From the NCBI GenBank assembly GCA_034429215.1, contig DAOUGI010000019.1:1-64000 (forward strand): a DNA stretch of 64,000 bases. Direction: 5' to 3'. The notes under the pieces were generated by a model. It was given only the letters and a program-made list of their open reading frames with translations. It was not told the DNA's origin and did no database searches. The position numbers and the translations under genes are program-made. Below, in pieces: positions 48,840-57,802 of the stretch (position 1 is the stretch's first letter; each line of letters opens with the position of its first letter). The stretch comes from JAFGOG01 sp034429215. Its GTDB lineage: Bacteria; Chloroflexota; Anaerolineae; JAAYZQ01.

Positions 48840-50670
48840 GGTCGATCCGGCGCCTGAGGGTCGCCCGGTCGGCCGTAGGGATAGGCGCAGGCGCCGTCTG
48901 TGCGGCGGCCGTGCCGCGCAGATGGGGCTCAAAGCGAGCATATTGCCTGGGGTAGGCCTTGGCCACCTCGGCCAGCAGCTCATCCCACAGCAACTGCGTC
49001 CGGCAATAGTCGATCACCTCGCCCACCATGTCGTCCAGGCCTTGACCGGTGCCAAAATGGGTGACGACCCCCTTGAATAGAGGTCGATCCAGGCAAAAGC
49101 GGCGCAGTGCCGCGCCATCGGCAAAGGCCGCTTCCAGCAGCTCGCGGATGGTCGCGATCGGCGGATTGTCGGGGTCGATGTGGAGCGGCCGGATGGCGAC
49201 AAGAGTCGCTTCATCGCCCTTGGGCAGCGTCGTCGTTCCGGCCGGCCCAGCCGCCTGACCTCCCCCACCGGACACCGGCCGGTCCGCCTCTTGGACGTCC
49301 GAGCCGGTGGTAAAGCTAAAATGGTATTCTTTGGCCGGCACTCCTTCTTCGTCCTTGAAAGCGCCGCCTCCACCCGGCTCGTTGATTACAAAATCGAGCC
49401 TCTTGTTGGGCGGCAGGGGTTGGCCGGCGTTGTCGCGGGTGATGGTAAAGGTGTGCGTCTTGGCGTCGTAGTAATAGTCGGTCTCGTCGCTCACTGCGAA
49501 TGAGCCACCTTCAGGCCCCTTCAAGCTATGCTGGTCCCGCTGCATCGGCCTGTCGAACTTGATCTTGATCTGCGTCAGCCGTTGGCTGACACCCTTCTTC
49601 CGGTCGCCCGGCCAGGTCCGCTTGACCACCGGCTGACTGCCAATGGGCGGCTGAGGCGGCAACGCCCGGCCCTGCAGCGAGGCCGGCAGCCGGAACCGGT
49701 ACACCCCATCCGGCGCGTTCCGGTAGGTGAGCGTGTCCTTGGCCCAGAACCCGCCGCGCGCGTCCGAGTAGCGCCGCAGGGTAACCATGCCATAGCCCGC
49801 CGCCGGGTTCATCTGCACCCAGTTGTAGGCGTTGGCATATTGGCGTGTGTCGTAGCATGCCCCGCCGGCCAGGATGGTGGCCGCGCCGTCCGGTGTGGTG
49901 AGCTGCGTGGCCGCGGTGTGGTGCAGGTGGCCGTGCAGGATAAAGTGGCAGCCGTCGGCCAGCATCGCCCCACTGTCGTCCCGATCGAACTCGCGCAGCC
50001 AGTCGAGAGGATGGTGCAGCAGCGCGATCTTGATCGCCGCGCCGGCCTTTTCCGCCGCCTCCAGCGCCGCCCGCGCCTGCCGCTCGCCGATCAACAGCCC
50101 TTTGGCCCGGTCCTCGACCGAGGCGCTCAGCCAGGCCGAGTTCAGCCCCATGATCGCCACCCGCAGCCCGGCCAGATCCAGGCTGCGAACGTAATAATAG
50201 CGCTCGTCGTCGAACGAGAGATACCCGGCCAGGTAGTCGTTGACAAACGCCCCATAGCCCTGGAAGCGGGCCATCATCAGCTGCCGGTCGGCCGGGGTGG
50301 CCAGCACGTCGTTGGCGCAGTCGCGATCGGTGAGCCCATCGCCGATCGCCTGCGCGCCGCGCGTGATTAGGCTCCGGTCCACGTCATGGTTGCCCGGCAC
50401 CGGGAACAGCCGGCCCTTGCCCAGGCCGGTGATCCGCAGCAGCCCGTCCAGGAACTGCCGGGCCAGCTCATACTCGGCCGGTTTGCCCGTGGAGGTCAAA
50501 TCGCCGGTGAGGGCGATGAAATCGGGGTGCAGGCCATCCTGCGCGATCCGCTCGCCTATATCGCGCAGCAGCGCCTTGAGCACCACATTGGCGTCATACG
50601 CCCGCGAGTTGCGCAGATGCAAGTCCGAGATGTGCAGCCAGGTGATGGTTTCGCTCGATTTCGCAGTCAT
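48664..50670 (-). CDS. Calcineurin-like phosphoesterase fused to two putative adaptor domains
   Basis: A 668-residue protein. The metallophosphoesterase domain covers about 8-300 with all motifs: SDLHL at 15-19, GDL at 56-58, GNHD at 93-96, LHH at 218-220 and HGHLHH at 246-251. A Big/SbsA-like Ig domain follows at about 355-456, then a Gly-rich linker. Next comes an effector-associated-domain-like module (about 495-582, LDDMVGEVIDYCRTQLLWDE) and a second adaptor (about 602-665) matching the N-terminus of the NB-ARC protein. Gene order and paired adaptors point to an effector recruited by the NB-ARC ATPase. The target could be a cyclic nucleotide, nucleic acid or phosphoprotein. Confidence 0.88.
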   Translation of the reverse strand: MTAKSSETITWLHISDLHLRNSRAYDANVVLKALLRDIGERIAQDGLHPDFIALTGDLTSTGKPAEYELARQFLDGLLRITGLGKGRLFPVPGNHDVDRSLITRGAQAIGDGLTDRDCANDVLATPADRQLMMARFQGYGAFVNDYLAGYLSFDDERYYYVRSLDLAGLRVAIMGLNSAWLSASVEDRAKGLLIGERQARAALEAAEKAGAAIKIALLHHPLDWLREFDRDDSGAMLADGCHFILHGHLHHTAATQLTTPDGAATILAGGACYDTRQYANAYNWVQMNPAAGYGMVTLRRYSDARGGFWAKDTLTYRNAPDGVYRFRLPASLQGRALPPQPPIGSQPVVKRTWPGDRKKGVSQRLTQIKIKFDRPMQRDQHSLKGPEGGSFAVSDETDYYYDAKTHTFTITRDNAGQPLPPNKRLDFVINEPGGGGAFKDEEGVPAKEYHFSFTTGSDVQEADRPVSGGGGQAAGPAGTTTLPKGDEATLVAIRPLHIDPDNPPIATIRELLEAAFADGAALRRFCLDRPLFKGVVTHFGTGQGLDDMVGEVIDYCRTQLLWDELLAEVAKAYPRQYARFEPHLRGTAAAQTAPAPIPTADRATLRRRIDQKFDDPGLDAFCLDYFPEVYDRFSRGMRKDEKITLLIDHCRRKAGELERLAALVAGSV

Positions 50671-50702
50671 AATCCCTTTTCTCCCGCCGAGTTTCCGCCT
50701 GT

Positions 50703-50731
50703 ATTATACCACTTGACGATTTCTATGACAA
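50703..50731 (-). promoter_or_regulatory. Promoter of the phosphoesterase/NB-ARC operon
   Basis: On the minus strand, TTGTCA (50731-50726), a 17-base spacer and perfect TATAAT (50708-50703). The phosphoesterase ATG is 33 bases further on. Confidence 0.7.
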
Positions 50732-50751
50732 ATCGCCCAGTTCATCGCCGC

Positions 50752-50790
50752 CGCCCAAAAAGCAGGTGCGACGCACGTGGCGTCGCACCC
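50752..50790 (-). terminator. Terminator of the large secreted protein gene
   Basis: A perfect 10-bp stem (GGTGCGACGC/GCGTCGCACC, 50765-50774 with 50780-50789). In the leftward direction it is followed by TGCTTTTTGG, a usable T-run. Confidence 0.8.
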
Positions 50791-50818
50791 CTTTAATCCG
50801 CGGCCCTGACAGATCCCG

Positions 50819-53800
50819 CTACTCCCTCGCCCGCAGCACCGGCCCGGCCTTGACCTGCACCGGCCCGTGCATAGTGGTGTTGCCATAGATGTCGACATCC
50901 TCCAGCATGTAGTAATAGGTCCGGCCGGCTTCTACGGTGGCGTCGAGCCACACATAGACCCAGCCCAGGGGCGACCCCGGCGACTGGCTGGGGATCAGCT
51001 CGTCGTTCAGCTTGGCATACGGGCCGCCGGGCGCGCCGGCGCGGTACAGGTTAAAGCCCAGGTTGTCGATCTCGGTCACCGTCTCCCACTCGATGTGGAT
51101 GGCCAACCCCTCGGGCCAGGCCTCGAAGCGGGCCAGCTCCACCGCCGTCGGCGCGGGCCCCTGGCCGTCCTCGACCTCGCCGCCGGTCGCTCCGCCATAG
51201 GCGCCCGGATCGCGGGCCTCGATGCCGCCTGCCGGGGCCGGGTCGCTGTCATACAGGCGGGCGCGATACCAGGGCGCTGCACTCTGGACGTGGACGGTGA
51301 TGTCGTTATCGCCATTGACCACCGCGCCGTTGTACACCAGCTCGCCGTCGGCCCAGTCGCCAAAGACGCCGTCGTTGTTCCAGTCGAACCACAGCCGCAA
51401 CCAGCCATTGTCCGGCGTGCCCTGCACGCTTACCCGGACGATCTTGTCCTGTCCGGCCTGAAAGCCGTAGGGGAAGGTCACCCCGTCGTCGCTGCTGTTG
51501 TCGTCGTCCAGGGCAAAGGTGTCGTCGGCGTCCCAGTCCAGCCCCAGCCGCAGCGCGCCGCCGCCGTCGTGCCAGGCGACGCCATAGCTGGAGGCCAGGT
51601 CGGAATAGTCGACGGCCGACGCCGACGGCGGGACGCCGCACAGGGTCAGGCTCCAGCTATTCAGGGTTCCGGTGTTCGGGCCGCTTGCGCTGTCATAGAC
51701 ACTCAGCATCCAAGTGCCGGCCGAGGTCTTGCCGTCAAGGGCGAACAGGCTCTCCTCTGGGAGGAATGAGCCGGTAAAGGGCGCCGTCCCACCCGTGATT
51801 GGGTCGGCCGCCTCGTCGTCAAAGACGGTGTTTGTGTAATTATTGCCGTTGCCGCCGTTGCCGGTGGACAGCTCCACGGCCGTGTTGTCGGGGTGCTCGA
51901 TGTAGATGTCCAGGTCGGCGTCGTTGGTGTGGACAATCGAGCCGATCGTCACATTGACGTCGGTGACACTGAACGGATCATTAACATGTAGATTGCTGTA
52001 CACTGTCGCCTTGTTGCTGATCGTCTTGGGCACGTCAGTGCTGGTGTAGGTGATGCAGGCGGGCGGCGCCATAGTTTGGAAAGCCCACGTCGCGGAATAG
52101 CTGCCGGCACCGCAGGTGTTATTGGCCGTCACCCGCCAGTAGTAGACGGTATTGGGGTTCAGGCTCGGGCTGGGGGTCCAGCTCGTCCCGGTCAGGCCAG
52201 CGGCCTGTGCTACGACATCCAGGAAATCGGGATCGGTGGCGACCTCGATGTCATAGCTGGACGCCCCGCTCACCGCGCTCCAGGTCAGGCTAGGCGCCAC
52301 CACCACGCCGGTCGCCCCGTTGGCCGGCGAAGACAGGGTCACTGCTCCCAGCGGCTCGCTCGACAGCAGGTTCAGCACGACCGTTTCCTGGCGGGTCAGG
52401 CTGCCCGACACGCCGCTGATGGTTATGTTGTAGGCGCCCAGCGCCGCGCTCCCGGTGTTGCCGATGGTCAGGGTGGTGCTGCCGGGCGGCGTGACCGGGT
52501 TGGCGCTCCACGACGCAGTGGCGCCATTGGGCAGGCCGCTGACGCTCATGGTCACCACGCCGCTAAAGGCGCAGGTTCTGGCCGGAGTGACCGTATAGAC
52601 GGCGTCGGCCGGCACGCACACGTCGAGCGTGTTGGGCGTCGCGTCGGGGTAAAAGTCCGCGTCGAAACGCAAACTGATCACCCGCGTCGCCGACGAGCCG
52701 CCCGACATGTACTCGGTGGTGTACCAGAAGGTGCAGTCGTCGGCGGGGTCCACGCCGATGCCGGAATAGTCCCCCCACCGGTCGTAGGTTGCCTGCGAGC
52801 TGTTGCCGGCCTGGGCGACGATGTCAAAGTAGGGCATGGTGCCCAGCGGGTCCCACGAGCGGCGGCCGGCATAGAGGATGGATGGGTAATAGGGTACGCT
52901 GCTCCCGGTGCGGGTGTAGCCCAACGCTATGCCACCCGCCCCGTCCATGGCCACACTGGTGACCGAGCGGTGCAGGCTGTCGCCGCCGCCGACGACGCCC
53001 TCCTGGTAAGCTGACCAGACGCCGCCCGTCCTGCGCAGCTCGAACCAGCGCACCGCGGCCTTGTCGGTGCCGTCCACATCCTCGGCAAAGCCGCCGACCA
53101 GCGTCTCGTACGTGCCCCAGTTGCGGTACTGCAGTGGCTGGTGGAGCGGCTCGCGGATCGGGTCGATCGCCTGGGTGCTGTCGGGCTGTGGCATGCAGTC
53201 CCAGTTACCGCTGGTGCCACACAGACTGCAGTCATAGTCGGCTATCTCCACGTCGGCCAGTTTGGTCAGAGTCGAGTTTCCCGGGGTGACCCAGTCCACG
53301 TGAAAAGCCCACATCTCCATCAAGTCTGTGGGCGTAAAAGTCGGTGAATCGTGCACCTCCGTATCCCGCGGCCGCATGAACAGGCCCGGCGCGCCGGCCG
53401 GCGGCGGCGTGGGACCTTCCACCGAGGCCGGCACCACCAACTGGAAACCAAAGCCGGGCAGTGAAGGCACGCTGAACATCTGGTAGGTGGCCGACTGGCC
53501 GGCCAGCATCTTGGCCCGGTCAAAGGCAAAGACCTGGCGGTAGCCGGTGGCCCCGCCGTTGTAGCCCATGTAATAGGCATCGGGCCACACGGCATACTTG
53601 GGATAGTCATAGTAGTCCAAGTCAAAGGTGTAAGCGTACCAGGTTCCAGTAGGATCTGGCGTGGTCGAGACGTAGATGCACGCCGCATAAGTGCTCCGCG
53701 TGGAAAACTCGGTGATGAGCCAGCGGTCGGCCAGCCCGTCATAGATCACGATCGGGTCGCAGAAACCGTCGTTGCACGGCGCGGTGCTCGACAGCGAATC

Positions 53801-54352
53801 CATGGTAAAGGTTTTCAGGACGGTCCCGCTCTTGTCCCAGATCTGGACCGTCGAGCCGCCAGAGCCGTTGACGGCCTGGACAACGTGGTTGGGGCCCACG
53901 TCGCCGGTGGTATCCGGCGGAAAGATGTTATAGTCCATGCCCGCCCAGTTGGCGAGCGGGGTAGTAAAGGCATCTGGACCAGGCGACTTGACGTTCTGCT
54001 GGAGTTCCACCAGCGGGTCCAGCCACAACGGCCCCTGCACGTCCGGTCCGATAAAGCCAAAGTCATCCTTCCGCGCCCCTTCGCGGTCCAGGCGAAGGTA
54101 GCCGGGATCCAGCGGCGGCAGGTCGCGCACCGCCGTGCTGATGGTCGGCGCCGACGGCTCGCTGACATACACCTCCAACTGTGGCGGCTGTTGGTCTTGG
54201 ACGCTGCCGGCCGACGCCCCGCCTCCTGCCGAGCGGGCGGCGGTCCCGGCGCCGGCCGTAGGGATCGATCCCTGCGGCAAGGTCCACGCGACCGCGACGA
54301 TGACCAGCGACAGAGCCACGAGGCCGCTCAACAACCTCCATGACAATTTCAT
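50819..54352 (-). CDS. Large secreted protein with Fn3, P-domain and GEVED-like modules
   Basis: Extracellular protein of 1177 residues with a signal peptide (LSWRLLSGLVALSLVIVAVA). Residues about 120-560 form a beta-propeller-like region starting PDTTGDVGPNHVVQAVNG, with repeated WDK.G, RWLITEFS and GYTRTGSSVPYYPSIL. Then come Ig/Fn3-like domains, a proprotein-convertase P-domain (NDADLDIYIEHPDNTAVELS and SLTLCG), a GEVED-type domain (DWNNDGVFGDWADGELVYNG and ATGGEVED), and a final Fn3-like module. No catalytic motif is recognised. ATG 54352 is preferred because GGAG is seven bases away; ATG 54358 is too close. It probably binds cell-surface or extracellular material. Confidence 0.82.
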   Translation of the reverse strand: MKLSWRLLSGLVALSLVIVAVAWTLPQGSIPTAGAGTAARSAGGGASAGSVQDQQPPQLEVYVSEPSAPTISTAVRDLPPLDPGYLRLDREGARKDDFGFIGPDVQGPLWLDPLVELQQNVKSPGPDAFTTPLANWAGMDYNIFPPDTTGDVGPNHVVQAVNGSGGSTVQIWDKSGTVLKTFTMDSLSSTAPCNDGFCDPIVIYDGLADRWLITEFSTRSTYAACIYVSTTPDPTGTWYAYTFDLDYYDYPKYAVWPDAYYMGYNGGATGYRQVFAFDRAKMLAGQSATYQMFSVPSLPGFGFQLVVPASVEGPTPPPAGAPGLFMRPRDTEVHDSPTFTPTDLMEMWAFHVDWVTPGNSTLTKLADVEIADYDCSLCGTSGNWDCMPQPDSTQAIDPIREPLHQPLQYRNWGTYETLVGGFAEDVDGTDKAAVRWFELRRTGGVWSAYQEGVVGGGDSLHRSVTSVAMDGAGGIALGYTRTGSSVPYYPSILYAGRRSWDPLGTMPYFDIVAQAGNSSQATYDRWGDYSGIGVDPADDCTFWYTTEYMSGGSSATRVISLRFDADFYPDATPNTLDVCVPADAVYTVTPARTCAFSGVVTMSVSGLPNGATASWSANPVTPPGSTTLTIGNTGSAALGAYNITISGVSGSLTRQETVVLNLLSSEPLGAVTLSSPANGATGVVVAPSLTWSAVSGASSYDIEVATDPDFLDVVAQAAGLTGTSWTPSPSLNPNTVYYWRVTANNTCGAGSYSATWAFQTMAPPACITYTSTDVPKTISNKATVYSNLHVNDPFSVTDVNVTIGSIVHTNDADLDIYIEHPDNTAVELSTGNGGNGNNYTNTVFDDEAADPITGGTAPFTGSFLPEESLFALDGKTSAGTWMLSVYDSASGPNTGTLNSWSLTLCGVPPSASAVDYSDLASSYGVAWHDGGGALRLGLDWDADDTFALDDDNSSDDGVTFPYGFQAGQDKIVRVSVQGTPDNGWLRLWFDWNNDGVFGDWADGELVYNGAVVNGDNDITVHVQSAAPWYRARLYDSDPAPAGGIEARDPGAYGGATGGEVEDGQGPAPTAVELARFEAWPEGLAIHIEWETVTEIDNLGFNLYRAGAPGGPYAKLNDELIPSQSPGSPLGWVYVWLDATVEAGRTYYYMLEDVDIYGNTTMHGPVQVKAGPVLRARE

Positions 54353-54386
54353 TAGCATTCTCCTTTGAATCCGCGATGTTAAGGTT

Positions 54387-54415
54387 ATTTTACCCTACGT
54401 TGGTTGCCAAATCAA
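54387..54415 (-). promoter_or_regulatory. Promoter of the large secreted protein gene
   Basis: On the minus strand, TTGATT (54415-54410), a 17-base spacer and TAAAAT (54392-54387), 35 bases before the ATG. Confidence 0.6.
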
Positions 54416-54482
54416 TAGGATGATGGTACTGCTTGAAAAGAACTTTGCCGGGGAAAACCTGGCGGGGCGCTGTTGGAAATCT

Positions 54483-54519
54483 CCAGGTCTCCGATGTGCG
54501 GGACACAGCGGAGACCTGG
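54483..54519 (-). terminator. Hairpin after the second sugar ABC operon
   Basis: An 11-bp perfect stem (CCAGGTCTCCG with its complement) and a 15-base loop, ten bases beyond the binding-protein stop in the leftward direction. The following ATTTCC is a weak T-run. Confidence 0.5.
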
Positions 54520-54528
54520 GAAGTGGAG

Positions 54529-55797
54529 CTATTTGACCTGGAAATACCCCGAGGTCAGTGAGATCGCCGCCGCCACCGCCTCTTCCACCGATGCCTGCCC
54601 GTAAAAAGCGCGCTCGATCTCGCGGCTGGCCGTCTCCTCAATGGTCGGCCACTTGGGCAACAGCGGCACCCGGCGAAGGAGCGGTATGGTGTCGAGGAAG
54701 ACCCGACTGCTGGCCGGCCGCTGCTGCGGGTCGAGGAAAGCCGGCGACTCGGCCACCTGGCGCAGCGATGGGACGGTGCGCCCCGTGCCGGCCATCAGCT
54801 TCTGGCCCGCCGCCGAGTTGGCAAACTCGATCAGCGCCCAGGCCGAATCCTTGTCCTGCGCCTTGGTCGCCAGGCAATAGGCGTCGCTGTGCAGCATCCC
54901 GGCGGCCTGCACGCCCTGCGGCAGCGGCGCCACGTCCCAGTCCAGGCCCTCGACAGTGCGGTAGGTCGGCGTGCCACGGCGGCTGTTCAGGAACATCCCC
55001 AACCGGCCGTTCATAAACCGGCTTTCACTCTCCTCCGCCTGCTCGGCGGTGGCGTCGGGCACCACGTGCTCCTTCACCTGCAAGTCGACGAACCACTGCA
55101 GGGCCTCTAGCGCAGCCGGGCTATCCAGGGCCAGCCGCGTTGGCTGGGCCGGGTCGTCGACCAGTTCCCCGCCGTTCTGCCAGATAAAGGGCGCCAGCCG
55201 CATCAGCTCCGGCGACACGCCGAGGCCGTACTGGTCCACCTGCCCGTCGCCGCCCAGGTCACGGGTCAAGGCCCGGGCAGTCTGCAGGAAATCGTCCCAG
55301 GTCCAGCCGGCCGCGGGATAGGCCACCCCGGCCGCATCGAACAAGCTGCGGTTGTAGTACACTACCAGGCTGGAGACATTTTGCGGCACGCACCAGGTCT
55401 TGCCATCCCACACAAACGCCTCGAGAGCCTCAGGGTACAGGTCGGCGCCGCGCAGCGTCTGGCTCTTGTCCATATATGGGCCCAGCGGCTCCAGCCCGCC
55501 TTGCGCGGCGAACTGCAGCACGCGCCGATAGTTCAACAGCATCACGTCCGGCTCGGCTCCGGCCGAAAAGGCGGTTACCAACTGTTTCTGATAATCGCCC
55601 TGGCCGGCCACGTGGCGCAGCTCCACCTCGATATCCGGGTGCTCGGCCTTGAACGCCTCCACCAGCTTCTGGTAGGCGGCCAGCTCTGCCGGGTCGCCAA
55701 AGACCATGAAAGACACCTTTTTTTCGGAGCTCCCGCCACCCGCGCACCCGGCCAACAGCAGGCAGGCGACCAGCCCAACCACCAACCCCTTTCTCAT
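54529..55797 (-). CDS. Sugar ABC transporter substrate-binding lipoprotein
   Basis: Family-1 extracellular solute-binding lipoprotein of 422 residues. Lipobox LAGC with Cys18 follows MRKGLVVGLVACLLLAGC, then a Gly/Ser linker. FMVFGDPAELAAYQKLVEAF and the later FSAGAEPDVMLLNYRRV, WTWDDFLQTA and NGGELVDDP are typical. It is the last gene of an operon with two permeases. The ligand is probably a mono- or oligosaccharide. The start follows GGGGGAATGT. Confidence 0.9.
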   Translation of the reverse strand: MRKGLVVGLVACLLLAGCAGGGSSEKKVSFMVFGDPAELAAYQKLVEAFKAEHPDIEVELRHVAGQGDYQKQLVTAFSAGAEPDVMLLNYRRVLQFAAQGGLEPLGPYMDKSQTLRGADLYPEALEAFVWDGKTWCVPQNVSSLVVYYNRSLFDAAGVAYPAAGWTWDDFLQTARALTRDLGGDGQVDQYGLGVSPELMRLAPFIWQNGGELVDDPAQPTRLALDSPAALEALQWFVDLQVKEHVVPDATAEQAEESESRFMNGRLGMFLNSRRGTPTYRTVEGLDWDVAPLPQGVQAAGMLHSDAYCLATKAQDKDSAWALIEFANSAAGQKLMAGTGRTVPSLRQVAESPAFLDPQQRPASSRVFLDTIPLLRRVPLLPKWPTIEETASREIERAFYGQASVEEAVAAAISLTSGYFQVK

Positions 55798-55815
55798 ACA
55801 TTCCCCCTATCCAGC

Positions 55816-56658
55816 TTATTCGTCCAACATCCTGGCCAGCGACAGGTCGCGCAGGAACAGCCGCTGGATCACCAGGAACAGCACCACCACCGGCGCGGTC
55901 ATCAGCACCGACCCCGCCATCATCAGCGGCAGGTTGGTCGAGTCCATCTGCTTCAGCAATTGCAGCCCAATCGGCAGCGTGTACAGCTCGGGCCGCCAGA
56001 TATACAGCACCGGCGTGGTAAAATCGCCCCAGTACAGGGCAAAGGCCAGCACCGCCACCGCCGCCGCCGTCGGCCGGACCAGCGGCCAGGCGATTTGCCT
56101 CAACACCGTCCAGGCCTCGGCCCCGTCCAGCCGGGCCGATTCGTACAGCTCGCGCGGGATGCGATAGCAGGCCCAGTAGAATAACAGCACGAACAACGGG
56201 CTGCCGCCGGCCACTGCCGGCACGATCAGCGCCCACAGCGTATCCACCAGCCCCAGCCAGTTCAGGATGTGAAAGCGAAAGGTCCACACCGCCATGCCGG
56301 GGATCAGCATCAGGGCGACGCTGGCCGTCACCAGCCGCCGCCGCCACACAGCACCCAGTTGCGACAGGGCAAACCCGGCCAGCGCCGCGGTGAGCAGCGT
56401 GACCGGCATGGCAACCGCGACGACGAACAGCGAGTTGAGGGCATAGCGCCCCATCGGCACCACGCGAAACAGCTCGGCATAGTTGCTCCACTGGATCGCC
56501 TGCGGCCACCACTCCACCGTGCGCGGCGGGGGCAGGCCCGGCTGGCGCAGCGAAGCGACCACCGCCCAGTAAAAGGGCAGCAGGAAGATGGCGGCGCAGG
56601 CCAGCCCCACCAGGTGGTAGGCCAGCGCCGCCGGCTTAACCTTCACCCGCCTCAACAC
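55816..56658 (-). CDS. Sugar ABC transporter permease (MalG type)
   Basis: Inner-membrane permease of 280 residues with six helices. The EAA loop is RELYESARLDGAEAWTVLRQ near residue 165. The start is GTG 56658, or GTG 56646 just behind GAGGCG. It overlaps the previous permease gene by 23 bases and is followed, after 18 bases, by the binding protein. Confidence 0.88.
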   Translation of the reverse strand: MLRRVKVKPAALAYHLVGLACAAIFLLPFYWAVVASLRQPGLPPPRTVEWWPQAIQWSNYAELFRVVPMGRYALNSLFVVAVAMPVTLLTAALAGFALSQLGAVWRRRLVTASVALMLIPGMAVWTFRFHILNWLGLVDTLWALIVPAVAGGSPLFVLLFYWACYRIPRELYESARLDGAEAWTVLRQIAWPLVRPTAAAVAVLAFALYWGDFTTPVLYIWRPELYTLPIGLQLLKQMDSTNLPLMMAGSVLMTAPVVVLFLVIQRLFLRDLSLARMLDE

Positions 56659-57550
56659 GGCCGCGCAGCCCTTCGATCAGGTTGCGGATCCCGACGATCA
56701 GCAGCAGGATCCAGACATAGACTACCACCAGAACCGCCGAGGCGAGTCCCCACTCGTTAAAGTCGAACCAGACCTCATAGATCAACAGCGGCAGGAAGGT
56801 CGTGGCATAGTACGGCCCGCCGTAGGCCAGGACGAACGACGGCGTAAAAGTATTCTGCACCGCCACCAGCAGGTCGCGGCAGGCAAGCAGCAGCAGCCAG
56901 GGCGTGATCAACGGCAGGGTGATCCGCCAAAAGCCCTGCCAGCGGTTGGCGCCGTCCACCTCGGCCGCCTCGTACAGCGCCGCCGGGACATTCTGCCGGG
57001 CGGCCAGCACCACCACAAACCCCTCGCCGAGCTGCATCAGCGCCATCAGGATGATCGCCATCCGCGCCGTCCCCGGCTCGGTCAGCCAGCTCGGCTGCGG
57101 CAGCCCGAATGCTCCCAGGATCATATTCAGCGGTCCATAGACCGGGTTCACGATCCACAGCCACACCAGCGCATAGGCTGCCTCGGGCACGATCGTCGGC
57201 AAATAGACCGCCGCCCGGTACAGGCCACTCCCCGTCCGGAGGGAGCGCCGCCCGCCGAGCAGCAGCGCCAGCACGAGCGCCCCCACCAATCGCAGCGGCA
57301 CCGCCACCCCGGCAAAAACGAGGGTGTTGTACAGGCCCAGCCGCACCAGCGGCGTCTCGGCCAGCCGTCGAAAGTTGTCCAGCCCTGCCCAGGTGGGGGC
57401 CTCATAGCCCTGGTAGTTGGTAAAGGACACGGTCACCGTCATCAGGGCGGGCAGGACGACCAGCGCCAGGGTGCCCACCAGGTATGGCGTCAGGAACAGC
57501 GCAAGCTGCCGCCGGTAGGACAGGTTAAAGCTGCGACGCCCGAGCCTCAC
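56636..57550 (-). CDS. Sugar ABC transporter permease (MalF type)
   Basis: First gene of the operon, 304 residues, six helices. The typical N-terminus is RRQLALFLTPYLVGTLALVV and the EAA loop ALYEAAEVDGANRWQGFW is near residue 195. The start is GTG 57550, four bases after GGAG. No ATPase gene is in this operon, as in the first transporter of the window, so both may share one ATPase encoded elsewhere. Confidence 0.9.
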   Translation of the reverse strand: MRLGRRSFNLSYRRQLALFLTPYLVGTLALVVLPALMTVTVSFTNYQGYEAPTWAGLDNFRRLAETPLVRLGLYNTLVFAGVAVPLRLVGALVLALLLGGRRSLRTGSGLYRAAVYLPTIVPEAAYALVWLWIVNPVYGPLNMILGAFGLPQPSWLTEPGTARMAIILMALMQLGEGFVVVLAARQNVPAALYEAAEVDGANRWQGFWRITLPLITPWLLLLACRDLLVAVQNTFTPSFVLAYGGPYYATTFLPLLIYEVWFDFNEWGLASAVLVVVYVWILLLIVGIRNLIEGLRGRVEAGEG

Positions 57551-57592
57551 AACACTCCTCTCTTTGACTAGATGACCCTGCTGGGCGCCCCC

Positions 57593-57621
57593 ATTCTAGC
57601 GCATAACGCCAGATAAATCAA
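57593..57621 (-). promoter_or_regulatory. Promoter of the second sugar ABC operon
   Basis: On the minus strand, TTGATT (57621-57616), a 17-base spacer and TAGAAT (57598-57593). The start codon is 43 bases downstream of the -10. The remaining intergenic bases 57622-57754 show no gene. Confidence 0.65.
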
Positions 57622-57754
57622 TTAAAGCCAGACAAAAGACCCCTGGAGCACGTTTGAGAATTGGCCATAAGAAGTAACTCTTCTGAGCATGGTATGGATA
57701 GAAGCGATATGGCCAGTCTCGTCGAGCAAGTCTCCTGATTGGCTATTTGCCCTT

Positions 57755-57782
57755 TTGACATTCGATTGGCTTGGGGTATAAT
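57755..57782 (+). promoter_or_regulatory. Promoter of the ygfK operon
   Basis: Perfect TTGACA (57755-57760), a 16-base spacer and perfect TATAAT (57777-57782). The ATG at 57803 is 20 bases further, with GGTGGAAAAGAG before it. Confidence 0.8.
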
Positions 57783-57802
57783 AGTTTCGAGGTGGAAAAG
57801 AG

